Positions 1-9,697 of a stretch of DNA of 64,000 bases are shown piece after piece. The stretch is from Alphaproteobacteria bacterium (GTDB taxonomy: Bacteria > Pseudomonadota > Alphaproteobacteria > UBA9655): NCBI GenBank assembly GCA_020049895.1, contig JAGVLE010000013.1:1-64000 (forward strand), read 5' to 3'. The translations under genes were made by a program, and so were the position numbers. The notes beneath the pieces were generated by a model that saw nothing but the letters and a program-made list of their open reading frames with translations, ran no database searches and had not been told where the DNA came from. Positions within the stretch are counted from its first letter, which is position 1. Every line of letters starts with the position of its first letter.

Positions 1-236
1 CTTTCTGTCGAAAATCCACACTGTATGTCATAGCTCTTCTTATCCTTCTTTTCTTGCTATGACAATATTATAATCGATTTATATAGACTTTGCTATACTC
101 ATTTGAAAGAAGATTTAGGCGAATAAAGCATATTTGTAATTTTTTTCTTCTTTATTAATCCTTTAGAAATACAATTAATTTATAATAATATATTATAGAT
201 AAGCATTAATATATTGTTAATTGTTAGAGAAACCAC

Positions 237-947
237 ATGAGATCTTTATTTATATTTTGTTTGGCTATTTGTGTCATGGGTATGAACCCAGGCTCAGAGC
301 TTGATTCGGAGGAAAATAAATACTCTAGTCCTTCTCGACATGCGTCTAGTCATGATTTCCTCAATCAATTTTCTAGTGACACCTCTTTACCAAGAAGAAA
401 CACAGGAAGCGCAGAAAATTCATATAAACTTGTTACAAAAAGTAGCTTTGTGTTAAACGGGACTTTTTTCTTCTTACCACGTGGCAATAACCAAGAAGTT
501 TTTCATCGCTATCAAATTGCACATACAATAGAAACAAATGTCCTAAATGTTAACAACGCTTTTCTTACTAAAGGCCGTAGGTGTTTTCCTCTCCTCTCCC
601 TTCTCCTCCCTGAAGATAGGAAGGTCTCAATCTTGCCAATAACTGAGGCGTGGCCAAATCACAGCACTTTTTTTGTAATCCCCGGAGAACATAAAGGATA
701 TTGTAAATTTTATAATCAAGAAAGCGATTCTTTTCTAGGAATTGGAGAAGACAGTATAGACCCTGTTTTGCAAGCTATGAGTCCACCACACAGCCTCTAT
801 GGGGGGAGCAGCATTGATGAGAATACTTTGTTTCGCTTAGTAAGCGCCGATCAGGATCCAAGAAGTCTTGATCGTCTTAATACATCATCCGTCCCACAGA
901 GCGGTCGAGACACGAGGGTCCGTGCGACGCACGGTAGGATTGCTTAA
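237..947 (+). CDS. Hypothetical secreted protein
   Basis: The protein has 236 residues and a hydrophobic N-terminus of about 16 residues (FIFCLAICVMG) after one arginine, which reads as a Sec signal peptide. No lipobox is evident. The next ~60 residues are rich in Ser, Asn and charged residues and look disordered. The middle (about 65-200) is a mix of hydrophobic and aromatic segments that could fold as a beta-rich domain, and the C-terminus is Arg/Ser rich. I recognise no family. The start ATG follows a weak AGAGA. It lies at the window edge, convergent with the pseudouridine synthase gene, behind a very AT-rich 236-base upstream region. It could be an exported symbiosis factor, but nothing in the sequence proves that. 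Confidence 0.6.
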   Translation: MRSLFIFCLAICVMGMNPGSELDSEENKYSSPSRHASSHDFLNQFSSDTSLPRRNTGSAENSYKLVTKSSFVLNGTFFFLPRGNNQEVFHRYQIAHTIETNVLNVNNAFLTKGRRCFPLLSLLLPEDRKVSILPITEAWPNHSTFFVIPGEHKGYCKFYNQESDSFLGIGEDSIDPVLQAMSPPHSLYGGSSIDENTLFRLVSADQDPRSLDRLNTSSVPQSGRDTRVRATHGRIA

Positions 948-967
948 CCATGCGAGATCTTCCTAAA

Positions 968-1951
968 TCACTCCTGCTCTGACGGAGTACTTATACTGTT
1001 ACGCAGATAGCTAAGGACCCCCTCCATATCTGCAGGGAGAGGTATTGAAAAGTGCAGTTTTTCCTGAGTTATTGGATGAAAAAAAGAGAGCTCTTTGGCA
1101 TGAAGAGCTTGTCGTCCCTTTACCCATGTATCCTCAAGATAAGCCTTCAGCTCAGAAGGTATGGGTTGAGTTGTTTTTTTATACACAGCATCTCCCATAA
1201 GGGGGTGGCCTTTGGCCGTCAGATGAACACGAATTTGATGGGTACGGCCTGTTTCTAAACGGCATTCAACAAGACTGACGCTCTGATCAAAACTTTCAAG
1301 AATTTTATAATGGGTACGCGCAAATTTACCCTCTTGGCGAATCGCCATACGTTGTCGATTCCGGGTATCCCTGCCGATAGATCCTTCCAACGTGCCAATA
1401 GGAGGAAACATTTTTCCCCAGATAATGGCGTGATAAATACGATACATCGTATGGTCGCTTAACTGATTTGCCAAATGCCGATGAGCTTTATCGTTCTTTG
1501 CAGCCACCAGTAACCCACTTGTTTCTTTGTCCAAGCGATGCACAATCCCGGGGCGCTTAACCCCATTGATTCCTGAAAGGGTATCTCCACAATGACTCAA
1601 AAGCGCATTCACAAGCGTTCCTGTGTAGTGCCCTGGAGCTGGGTGAACGACCATACCCGCGGCTTTATTGATGACAATGATATCCGCATCTTCATAGAGA
1701 ATATCCAAAGGAATCGCTTGAGGTTCTGGAATCGCTTCTACAAGAGGCGGTATGTTCACCTCAATGCATTGCCCTTCTTTTACTTTCAAAGAACCAGAAA
1801 TCTTGGGGCTTCCCACAACTTTAACATGCCCTTCAGCAATAAGGCTGGCTAATCTCGTGCGGGAAAGAAAAGGGAGATAGTGGACGAGTAACTTATCAAG
1901 TCGCATCCCTTGATTTGAAGCATCCACATAGAGAGTATGAAGAGAATCCAT
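968..1951 (-). CDS. rluD: RluA/RluD-family 23S rRNA pseudouridine synthase
   Basis: This 327-residue protein has an S4 RNA-binding domain at about residues 16-72 followed by a PseudoU_synth_2 catalytic domain. The catalytic motif HRLDKETSG is at residues 138-146, with Asp141 as the expected nucleophile, and GRTHQIRVH occurs downstream. RluD isomerises uridines in helix 69 of 23S rRNA in the cytoplasm. The length and domain order match RluD. The paralogue RluC has the same layout, so the exact target uridines are not certain. It is transcribed alone, with a degenerate copy of the window's dispersed repeat lying just upstream. Confidence 0.9.
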   Translation of the reverse strand: MDSLHTLYVDASNQGMRLDKLLVHYLPFLSRTRLASLIAEGHVKVVGSPKISGSLKVKEGQCIEVNIPPLVEAIPEPQAIPLDILYEDADIIVINKAAGMVVHPAPGHYTGTLVNALLSHCGDTLSGINGVKRPGIVHRLDKETSGLLVAAKNDKAHRHLANQLSDHTMYRIYHAIIWGKMFPPIGTLEGSIGRDTRNRQRMAIRQEGKFARTHYKILESFDQSVSLVECRLETGRTHQIRVHLTAKGHPLMGDAVYKKTTQPIPSELKAYLEDTWVKGRQALHAKELSFFHPITQEKLHFSIPLPADMEGVLSYLRNSISTPSEQE

Positions 1952-2026
1952 TCTAAATTAACTCTAGTTTTGGACAAAAAACAAATTTTTCTCTTATAAA
2001 ACAATTCACTAGGTTCTTCCTCTCTC

Positions 2027-2113
2027 TGTCATCCTACCAAGAAAATACAAACGCTCACCTGCGGCTTCGCTGTGTTTGTTGGTGAGGATCTTTAGGCTGT
2101 GTTACGCAACATA
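2027..2113. repeat. Degenerate half-copy of the dispersed palindromic repeat
   Basis: The stretch begins TGTCATCCTACCAAGAAA and contains GGTGAGGATCTTT and TGTGTTACGCAAC. It is recognisably related to the reverse complement of the right half of the long copies at 40371-40595 and 63602-63825, and to the half-copy at 14900-14985. It can fold as a hairpin through GGCTTCGC. It sits in the gap between rluD and the ABC ATPase gene. No coding potential was seen in this gap. Confidence 0.55.
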
Positions 2114-2183
2114 TCTTTCTAGGAAAGAGAACGCCACTGTAAAGTGACAAAAACAAGGTTCTTCTTTGTTTATCCAAAGCTGG

Positions 2184-2978
2184 CTAATTTAATAATAAAC
2201 TTTCGTCATCCAGCGTCAGGCCACTAGCTTTATGGAAAAGATCCACCAGGTCTGCGACCGTAAGACCATCACGCTTCTTTCCGGCCACATCAAAGACGAT
2301 CCGTCCTTCATGCAGCATAAGGATGCGGTTACCTAAGTCTAAAGCTTGTTGCATGCTGTGGGTAACCATAAGAGATGTAAGGTTATTTTCCGCTACAATT
2401 TCACGTGTTAGCTTAAGAATAAAGTCTGCTGTTTTTGGATCAAGAGCAGCCGTGTGTTCATCAAGTGCCAATATTTTCATAGGTTTTAGGACCGCCATGA
2501 TAAGGCTGACTGCTTGTCGTTGTCCCCCAGAAAGAAGGCCTATGGGGGAGTTCAATCGATTCTCAAGCCCCAACTTTAAGCGGCTCATTTGGGCTCTGAA
2601 AATCTCTCGATATTCCTTATTTAAGGCGAGCTTAAATCCTCTTTTCTCTCCTCGTGTCATCGCAAGGGCTAAGTTTTCTTCAATAGTAAGGTTCGCACAC
2701 GTACCTGCCACAGGATCTTGAAACACCCGCGCTACATAAGGTGCACGCTGCCAAGACAACAAAGACGTTACATTCTTATTATCAATGGAAATCGTCCCAC
2801 GTTCAGGAATTGTGTCTCCGCACAGGGTGTTGAGAAACGTTGATTTCCCCGCTCCATTTCCACCGATAACACAGACAAAATCGCCTTCTTTAATAGTAAG
2901 AGAAATTCCTCGCAAGGCCTTCTTTTCCGTAGCGGTTCCACGATTAAATGTGACGTGAACATCTTTAAGGCGAATCAT
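2184..2978 (-). CDS. ABC importer ATP-binding protein (TrpX-associated type)
   Basis: This 264-residue ABC ATPase has Walker A GGNGAGKST at residues 39-47, signature LLSGGQRQ at 148-155, Walker B ending ALDE near 171-174, and a switch His in MVTHS. It energises import by the membrane permease encoded immediately upstream. Its ATG overlaps the permease stop by four bases (ATGA), so the two are translationally coupled. The family is the one paired with PF04392 substrate-binding proteins (TrpX/YtfQ-like, some shown to carry tryptophan or tyrosine). No binding protein lies here. Two candidates are at 33361-35267. The substrate is inferred. Confidence 0.85.
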   Translation of the reverse strand: MIRLKDVHVTFNRGTATEKKALRGISLTIKEGDFVCVIGGNGAGKSTFLNTLCGDTIPERGTISIDNKNVTSLLSWQRAPYVARVFQDPVAGTCANLTIEENLALAMTRGEKRGFKLALNKEYREIFRAQMSRLKLGLENRLNSPIGLLSGGQRQAVSLIMAVLKPMKILALDEHTAALDPKTADFILKLTREIVAENNLTSLMVTHSMQQALDLGNRILMLHEGRIVFDVAGKKRDGLTVADLVDLFHKASGLTLDDESLLLN

Positions 2979-3877
2979 GCTTGGCTCCGCGATGACTTGA
3001 AATCAATAATTTTTGCACGCAAGCGCGGTGTCATCATAGCAATACCCACCAGGACAGCTGAGACAAGTTGTAAATCTGACGCTTGGAGTCCCAAGAATCC
3101 TGCATTCAGGGCCATGGCAATGACAAGACGATAAAAAATAGACCCTATTACACACGCGACAAGGGCCGCGATAATGACTTTAGGATTAAAGAAAGCTTCT
3201 CCCACAATGACCGCTGCAAGACCAGCGATAATGGTTCCTCCCCCCATGCTCACATCTGCAAATCCTTGGCTTTGCGCGAAAAAAGCTCCTGCAAGCGCGA
3301 CAAGCCCGTTGCTAAGGGCAAGGCCAAAAAGGATTTGCTTGTTAACGGCAATCCCTTGAGCTTTGGCCATCCGTATGTTGGATCCTGTCGCCCGCATGGC
3401 AAGCCCCTTTTCGGAGCTAAGGAACCGGTAGAGAAGAAGAAGCGCCACGGCCACCATAACCAACATCGCCCCAGACATCGTGTAAAGATGAGGATATGTG
3501 AGATTTTCGATAGGCGTAAAAATCGTTGTTTCTCCGAGAAGGGCAATATTAGGCCTCCCCATAATGCGCAAGTTAATGGAATACAGAGCCGTCAACGTTA
3601 AAATACTTGCCAACAGATGTAAGATATTCCACCGCACGCTAATCCAGGCCGTTACAAAACCTGCGACCATACCCGCTAAAATAGCGGCGAGCGTTGACAC
3701 CCAGGGGTCCACTCCGGAAACAATGAGAATTGCACAGACAGCCGCTCCTAAAGGAAAGCTCCCGTCAACTGTGAGATCAGGAAAATCCAGAATACGAAAG
3801 GACAGCCAAACTCCCATGGCTACCAAGCCATAGAGAAGTCCCATTTCCACTGCGCCCATGAATTGAATTAAATTCAT
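2975..3877 (-). CDS. ABC importer permease (TrpX-associated, BPD_transp_2 family)
   Basis: The 300-residue protein has about eight or nine hydrophobic membrane segments. It carries the family hallmark LDFPDLTVDGSFPLGAA at about residues 31-47 and a glycine-rich cytoplasmic coupling region near GNIRMAKAQGI (written in the gene as GSNIRMAKAQGI). This places it in the LivH-like permease class that works with PF04392 binding proteins. It is coupled to the ATPase gene by a 4-base overlap. It follows ctaD on the same strand with a 76-base gap, so it may be co-transcribed with it or have its own promoter there. Confidence 0.85.
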   Translation of the reverse strand: MNLIQFMGAVEMGLLYGLVAMGVWLSFRILDFPDLTVDGSFPLGAAVCAILIVSGVDPWVSTLAAILAGMVAGFVTAWISVRWNILHLLASILTLTALYSINLRIMGRPNIALLGETTIFTPIENLTYPHLYTMSGAMLVMVAVALLLLYRFLSSEKGLAMRATGSNIRMAKAQGIAVNKQILFGLALSNGLVALAGAFFAQSQGFADVSMGGGTIIAGLAAVIVGEAFFNPKVIIAALVACVIGSIFYRLVIAMALNAGFLGLQASDLQLVSAVLVGIAMMTPRLRAKIIDFKSSRSQA

Positions 3878-3953
3878 GCGTTTTCTTTCCTTTTACGAAT
3901 CTATTAAAGAGAAAATTATAATCCAAAACAGGCAAGTTGTATATTTAGAAATT

Positions 3954-5549
3954 TCACGAAAAAACCCGTGGTTGTGTCTCAAACGTATGAAATGGCGGAG
4001 GAGAAGACACCGTCCACTCAAGTGTTGTCGCCCCTGTTCCCCAAGGATTTGCCGGCGATTTCTTTCCCCATTTGAGGCTGTATATCACTATAAAAACAAA
4101 GAAAAGTCCCGAAAAAAAAGTTGCCACTGATCCTAGAGAAGTCACAAAATTCCATCCCCAAAATGCATCAGGGTAATCGGGAATACGGCGTGGCATGCCT
4201 GCAAGGCCTAAAAAATGCATAGGGAAAAAAACAATGTTAACGCCCACAAACATCAGCCAAAATTGAATCTTGCCCATCCATTCAGGAATAAGTTTTCCAA
4301 ACATTTTCGGGAACCAATAATAGAACCCTGCAAAAATTCCAAAGAGCGCCCCCATTGAGAGAACATAATGGAAGTGAGCCACCACAAAATAAGTATCGTG
4401 CAAGGCAATATCTACCCCGCCATTGGCAAGAGTAATGCCTGTCACTCCCCCAATCAGAAACAGGATAATAAATCCAATCGCATAAAGCATTGGGGTTTTA
4501 AATGTAAGGGAGCCCCCCCACATGGTAGCAATCCAGCTAAAAATCTTAATGCCTGTAGGAACAGCAATCACAAGGCTGGCCGCTGAAAAGTAAGCATTTG
4601 TGTTCACATCCATCCCCACTGCAAACATGTGATGTGCCCACACCACAAACCCAATAAGTCCAATGGAGACCATGGCATAGACCATCCCTAAATAGCCAAA
4701 AATGGGTTTACGCGAAAAGGTAGAGATAACTTGGCTTATCACTCCAAACGCAGGGAGGATCATAATATACACCTCGGGATGCCCAAAAAACCAAAAGAGA
4801 TGCTGGAAAAGCAAGGGATCTCCTCCTCCCGCAGGATCAAAGAAACTGGTTCCAAATCCGCGATCGGTTAAAAGCATGGTAATGGCCCCTGCAAGGACAG
4901 GAACAGCTAAAAGCAATAAAAAGGCAGTGACAAGCATACTCCAGACAAACAAAGGCATTTTATGAAGAGTCATCCCCGGAGTGCGCATGTTCAAAATAGT
5001 AGTAATAAAATTAATCGCCCCCAAAATGGAGGAAGCCCCTGCAAGGTGCAGACTGAGGAGCATAAAATCAACAGCAGCGCCTGGATGACCCATGCTGCTT
5101 AAAGGGGGATAAAACGTCCAACCCGTCCCTGCTCCAGAGCCCACAAAAATGGAAAGGGTTAAGAGAATAAGGGAGGGTGGCAACAACCAAAAACTGATAT
5201 TATTTAAACGCGGAAATGCCATGTCGGGGGCCCCAATCATCAATGGCACAAACCAATTCCCAAACCCTCCAATCAGCACAGGCATGACGAAAAAAAAGAT
5301 CATCAGCAATCCATGAGCGGTAATAACGACATTATAAACTTGGAAAGCATGGCCTGCCAAAAGAGTTCCATGGGGATAGGCAAGTTGTAGGCGGATCAGC
5401 ATAGAAAGCGTAGAGCCAAACAGAGCGCCAACAATTCCAAAGATAATATACATCGTACCGATATCTTTATGATTGGTAGACAAAATCCAGCGCCGCCATC
5501 CCCTGGGAGAGTGATCGTGAAAAGCATCAAGATGTGTAGCGAGGGACAT
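3954..5549 (-). CDS. ctaD: Cytochrome c oxidase subunit I (aa3 type)
   Basis: The 531-residue protein is the catalytic subunit of the terminal oxidase in the inner membrane, reducing O2 to water and pumping protons. All metal ligands are present. His79 (heme a), the CuB set His257/His306/His307 with Tyr261 in FGHPEVY, and His392/His394 in [13 protein letters not shown] are visible. About twelve membrane helices are expected. The usual partners ctaC, ctaB, ctaG and ctaE are not in the window, so this is an isolated ctaD. It lies between dnaE and the ABC permease, all on the minus strand. Confidence 0.95.
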   Translation of the reverse strand: MSLATHLDAFHDHSPRGWRRWILSTNHKDIGTMYIIFGIVGALFGSTLSMLIRLQLAYPHGTLLAGHAFQVYNVVITAHGLLMIFFFVMPVLIGGFGNWFVPLMIGAPDMAFPRLNNISFWLLPPSLILLTLSIFVGSGAGTGWTFYPPLSSMGHPGAAVDFMLLSLHLAGASSILGAINFITTILNMRTPGMTLHKMPLFVWSMLVTAFLLLLAVPVLAGAITMLLTDRGFGTSFFDPAGGGDPLLFQHLFWFFGHPEVYIMILPAFGVISQVISTFSRKPIFGYLGMVYAMVSIGLIGFVVWAHHMFAVGMDVNTNAYFSAASLVIAVPTGIKIFSWIATMWGGSLTFKTPMLYAIGFIILFLIGGVTGITLANGGVDIALHDTYFVVAHFHYVLSMGALFGIFAGFYYWFPKMFGKLIPEWMGKIQFWLMFVGVNIVFFPMHFLGLAGMPRRIPDYPDAFWGWNFVTSLGSVATFFSGLFFVFIVIYSLKWGKKSPANPWGTGATTLEWTVSSPPPFHTFETQPRVFS

Positions 5550-5627
5550 GAGATTTCTCTTTCTTATTTGTTATCTTAAAAAGGTAACGGACACCCTTAC
5601 GAAAATCAAATTTTTTAATTGTCTATC

Positions 5628-8600
5628 TTACGCCACTAGTTCTGTAATGCTCTCTTTAAATTCTTTTGGAAGAGTGTAGAGGGGCTTAAGGGCAAAAGTT
5701 GCTAATCCGCTTTCTAAGGTTACTTTAACAACTATTCTTGTCTTTCCTGAAGGGGCCGAGGAAAGCAACTTTTGGAGCATATGAACATGCTCTTCCGTTT
5801 TGAGATGGAGAGTCAGTGTATCGTCTTCTTCAGGCTTCTTAAGGACTTCTATGGTCTGGCAGGTCATCCTTATGTTTTCTTCTAAAAACTGAACGGCCAC
5901 GTTCATAAGAAGAGCCGTTCCCGGCTCCAATAAATCCCGATATTGGGCTAAAAGCTCTGAAAAAAGAGTAACTTCAAAGATACCCGTTGGATCGGAGAGT
6001 TGAGCTATTGCATAGCGCTGACCACTTTTTGCCACGCGTTCTTTTTTGCTAATCACAATGCCCGCAAAGCGATAAGATCCATTCTTAGCCTGACTCAAAA
6101 CATCTGAAACAGAAACAGCACCTTGTTGGGCAAGGGATGTTTGATAGGTATCTAAGGGATGGGAGGTTAGATAAAATCCAACAGCCGTAAATTCACAACG
6201 GAGCCTTTCAAGCGGCGGCCATTCTTCTGCAGAAAGCAGGGGAGGACGAGTGACCTCTAGCCCAAACAACCCCTGAGAGCGTTTGTCTTCATTTCCATAC
6301 CGAAGCAAGGCTTCCAAATTTTCAAGCAACATTCGGCGGTTGGGAAGCAAACTATCAAAAACACCGGCATTAATAAGATTTTCCATCTGTCTTTTGTTCA
6401 GAATACGTCCGTCTACCCGCTCTACAAAGTCAAAGATATCTTTAAAGAGGCCATTTTTTTCACGCTCTTCTACGAGCGCCTCCATAGCTGCAAGACCGAC
6501 ATTTTTAAGAGCTGCCAACGCATACCGTACAGCAACCTGTTCAACTTTAAACCCTGCGTGAGAAAAATTAACATCTGGAGGAAGGAGCTTTATCCCCAAA
6601 CGCTTGACCTCTCGCCCAAAGAAAGTAAGCTTATCCGTATTGTGAAGTTCATGGGTCATTAAGGCTGCCATGAACTCGTGAGGATAATGAGCCTTGAGGT
6701 AGGCTGTTTGATACGTAATGAGCGCATAGGCTGCCGCATGGGCCTTCGGGAACGCATAGTTTGCGAATTTTTCAATTTGAGCAAACAACGCTTTCGCTGT
6801 TGCAGGGTTGCCTTGAATGCGCTCTGAAATCCCGTCTACAAACTTCTTTTCCTGATCAAGCATTTCATGTTTGATCTTTTTACCCATGGCTCTACGCAAC
6901 ACATCTGCTCCCCCCAGAGTGTAGCCTGCAAGATCCTGTGCAATTCGAAGAACTTGCTCTTGATAAACAATGATCCCATATGTAGTCCCTAAAATCGACT
7001 CGAGCTCTGGGTAAAGATAGGTTGTTCTTTCTTCTCCATGACGACAAGCAATAAAGTGAGGAATATTATCCATAGGGCCAGGGCGATAGAGAGCACCGAT
7101 AGCAATAATGTCCTCAAATCTATCGGGTTTTAGCTTACGCATAAGATCCGTCATGCCGCCGCTTTCCACCTGGAAAAGACCAATCGTTTCGGCTCGCCTT
7201 AACAGCTCAAAGGTTTTCTCATCATCCAAAGGAATCCGTGAGATATCAAGCTCAATGCCTCGCTCTTTTAGATACACCATAGCTTGCTGAATAACTGTCA
7301 GGGTTTTCAATCCTAAAAAGTCAAATTTTACGAGGCCTGCTTGCTCGACATACTTCATATTGAATTGAGTAGCGGGTAAGGTAGAACGGCCGTCATAATA
7401 TAAAGGAACCATTTCTTCCAAGGGACGGTTTCCGATAACCACGCCTGCAGCATGGGTAGACGCATGGCGATAGAGGCCTTCCAGTTGCTGCCCTAGCGTC
7501 ATTAAATGCTTCACTTCTGAATCTTGCTCAACCATTTGTTGAAGTTGAGGATCCAATTTCACAGCTTCCTCTAGGGTAACGGGCGCTGAGGGGTTGTTGG
7601 GAATAAGCTTACAAATCTTGTCAACTTGCATGTAAGGAAGCTGCAGAACACGCCCCACATCTCGAAGAACAGCACGCGCTTGAAGTTTTCCAAAGGTGAT
7701 AATGTGAGCAACTCGCTCTGCCCCATATTTATCTCGAACATAGCGAATGACTTCGTCCCGTCGATCTTGGCAAAAGTCGATATCAAAGTCAGGCATGCTG
7801 ATACGTTCAGGGTTGAGGAAGCGCTCAAACATTAATCCGAAACGCAAAGGATCAAGGTCCGTAATGGTTAAAGACCACGCAACCACAGACCCGGATCCGG
7901 ATCCTCGACCTGGTCCCACCGGAATTCCTTGGGATTTCGCCCATTTGATAAAATCTGCAACGATAAGGAAATACCCAGAGAACTTCATTTCCCCAATCAC
8001 ATCCAACTCATACTCTATACGGCTTGCATAAATTTCCCTCTGCTCTGCACGCGCCTTTTCATCCATATCTGGCGTAAACACATAGCGAACAAGCCTTTCC
8101 TCAAGACCTGCGTGCGCTTGGGTGCGAAGCTCACTTACTTCTTCCTCGCAAGGAAATGAAGGCAAGATTGGCTCTATGGGAGTCAGCAAAAAGCTACATC
8201 TTTGTGCGATCACCAGGGTATTGGAGATGGCTTCTGGAAGATCAGCAAAAAGGGCTTCCATCTCCTCTGGCGATTTAAAGTAATGGTCAGGCGTTAAGCG
8301 GCGGCGATCCTTTTCGCTGACATACGTTCCCCCCGCAATGCAGAGCAAAGCGTCCTGAGCCTCATAGAGGGAAGGATCGGGGAAAAAGGCTTCATTGGTG
8401 GCAACTAAAGGAATATCGTGAGCATAAGCAAGCTCTATAAGGGCTTGCTCCACTCTTTCTTTTTCTGGAGTTGAGGATCCTTGACGCGCAATCTCAATAT
8501 AAAGACGATTTTCAAAAAGAGGGTAAAGAGTCGCTAAATACGCCTCTCCGTCTCCTCCTCGCTCAAGGATTTGAGCTAACCCTCCTTCAGCTGCTCCCGT

Positions 8601-8966
8601 TAGAGCAATCAAACCTTCTGTCCATTCTGCAAGGATCTCTACCGCAATGTGGGGATCTTCCCCATTTTTGAGATATGTGTGAGAGACTATTTTAAGAAGA
8701 TTTTTGTACCCTTGTTGGTTTTGGACAAGCAGAACAAGCGGCGTTATGTCTTTTGAAAACTTTACACGAACCTGACATCCTAAAATAGGCTGAAGACCCG
8801 CTTTTTCAGCTTCTTGGGAAAACTCCATAGCGCCAAAAAGGTTGCCCGTATCTGTCATTGTCACAGCAGGCATTTTGTACTTCTGTGCCAAGGCAATAAG
8901 CTTTTTTACAGGAATTGCTCCTTCTAATAAGGAGTAAGCCGTATGCACGCGTAAATGAATGAACAT
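5628..8966 (-). CDS. dnaE: DNA polymerase III alpha subunit
   Basis: The 1112-residue protein is the replicative polymerase core subunit. The PHP domain occupies the first ~220 residues (HLRVHTAYSLLEGA at the start). The C-family palm follows, with PVGPGRGSGSGS and the catalytic acidic motif PDFDIDFCQDRR near residue 393. Next come the fingers, a helix-hairpin-helix segment and an OB-fold with the beta-clamp binding region in the last ~250 residues. The length is normal for alphaproteobacterial DnaE. No epsilon proofreading domain is fused to it. It is a single gene with a 148-base gap to dedA upstream. Confidence 0.96.
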   Translation of the reverse strand: MFIHLRVHTAYSLLEGAIPVKKLIALAQKYKMPAVTMTDTGNLFGAMEFSQEAEKAGLQPILGCQVRVKFSKDITPLVLLVQNQQGYKNLLKIVSHTYLKNGEDPHIAVEILAEWTEGLIALTGAAEGGLAQILERGGDGEAYLATLYPLFENRLYIEIARQGSSTPEKERVEQALIELAYAHDIPLVATNEAFFPDPSLYEAQDALLCIAGGTYVSEKDRRRLTPDHYFKSPEEMEALFADLPEAISNTLVIAQRCSFLLTPIEPILPSFPCEEEVSELRTQAHAGLEERLVRYVFTPDMDEKARAEQREIYASRIEYELDVIGEMKFSGYFLIVADFIKWAKSQGIPVGPGRGSGSGSVVAWSLTITDLDPLRFGLMFERFLNPERISMPDFDIDFCQDRRDEVIRYVRDKYGAERVAHIITFGKLQARAVLRDVGRVLQLPYMQVDKICKLIPNNPSAPVTLEEAVKLDPQLQQMVEQDSEVKHLMTLGQQLEGLYRHASTHAAGVVIGNRPLEEMVPLYYDGRSTLPATQFNMKYVEQAGLVKFDFLGLKTLTVIQQAMVYLKERGIELDISRIPLDDEKTFELLRRAETIGLFQVESGGMTDLMRKLKPDRFEDIIAIGALYRPGPMDNIPHFIACRHGEERTTYLYPELESILGTTYGIIVYQEQVLRIAQDLAGYTLGGADVLRRAMGKKIKHEMLDQEKKFVDGISERIQGNPATAKALFAQIEKFANYAFPKAHAAAYALITYQTAYLKAHYPHEFMAALMTHELHNTDKLTFFGREVKRLGIKLLPPDVNFSHAGFKVEQVAVRYALAALKNVGLAAMEALVEEREKNGLFKDIFDFVERVDGRILNKRQMENLINAGVFDSLLPNRRMLLENLEALLRYGNEDKRSQGLFGLEVTRPPLLSAEEWPPLERLRCEFTAVGFYLTSHPLDTYQTSLAQQGAVSVSDVLSQAKNGSYRFAGIVISKKERVAKSGQRYAIAQLSDPTGIFEVTLFSELLAQYRDLLEPGTALLMNVAVQFLEENIRMTCQTIEVLKKPEEDDTLTLHLKTEEHVHMLQKLLSSAPSGKTRIVVKVTLESGLATFALKPLYTLPKEFKESITELVA

Positions 8967-9114
8967 TCTTCTTTCATGAATGGATCAAGAAAGAGAGTCA
9001 AGAGCTTAACGTAACTTTCAGGTTTTTAGAAGATACTACCCTAAGGATTTCTGGGGAAGAATTGATGTCTGGAAATTTTAAGTTTAACCTCGCAGCTGGA
9101 TTGATTACTTAGTC

Positions 9115-9651
9115 TCACTGTTTTTTCCACTTATGAATCCCATACCAAAGCCCACCCCCCACAACAATAATGCCTAGAATGATCTTAGAGAAAAGATGAA
9201 AATGATCCATTAAAAGAGCCGCAAAATAATAGGCAGCCAGACAGCTCGAAAGGGACCAGACAAGAGCTGCAATAATGTTTAAATATATGAATTTCTTGAT
9301 TCCCACGCCGCTTGCCCCAATAACAATAGGACTTAACGTCCGAATTCCATAAATGAAGCGAAAACTTAAAATAAAAAGGACATTATGTTTTTTTAAAAGA
9401 GTAAAGGCACGGTCCGCTTTTGGTTTCAATTTAGGAAACCTCTCCAAAATTGTATTTCCATAAAAATGCCCTATGAAAAAGAGGGACTGATCAGCAAAAA
9501 GAGTTCCGATAAAAGCTGTTATAATAATTTTAGGAAGAGAAAGATATCCTTCTCGGGCTAACCATCCTGCCATAAAGATGACAGATTCTCCCTCAACAAG
9601 AGACCCCAGAAAAACAGCTACATAGCCCCAATTTTGAACAAATTCTTGCAC
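9115..9651 (-). CDS. DedA/SNARE-associated family membrane protein
   Basis: The 178-residue protein carries the DedA signature: the GSLVEGESVIFMAG loop near residues 16-29, an acidic membrane-embedded residue in FADQSLFFIG, and the conserved FRFIYGIRTLSP segment. About four or five membrane segments are expected. DedA proteins support envelope homeostasis and some flip undecaprenyl phosphate or phospholipids. Which job this one does cannot be read from the sequence. The start is GTG, with a strong AGGAGGAG about nine bases upstream. It is downstream of, and on the same strand as, the cyclo-ligase gene. Confidence 0.85.
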   Translation of the reverse strand: MQEFVQNWGYVAVFLGSLVEGESVIFMAGWLAREGYLSLPKIIITAFIGTLFADQSLFFIGHFYGNTILERFPKLKPKADRAFTLLKKHNVLFILSFRFIYGIRTLSPIVIGASGVGIKKFIYLNIIAALVWSLSSCLAAYYFAALLMDHFHLFSKIILGIIVVGGGLWYGIHKWKKQ

Positions 9652-9697
9652 AGGTTTTTTCTCCTCCTCTCATGTATGGAGAGGTGGGACTAGGTTG

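Noticed and set aside
3083-3601. 172-residue frame on the plus strand inside the ABC permease gene
   Set aside because: It is antisense to a strongly supported membrane protein and has the basic, low-hydrophobicity content of a shadow frame.
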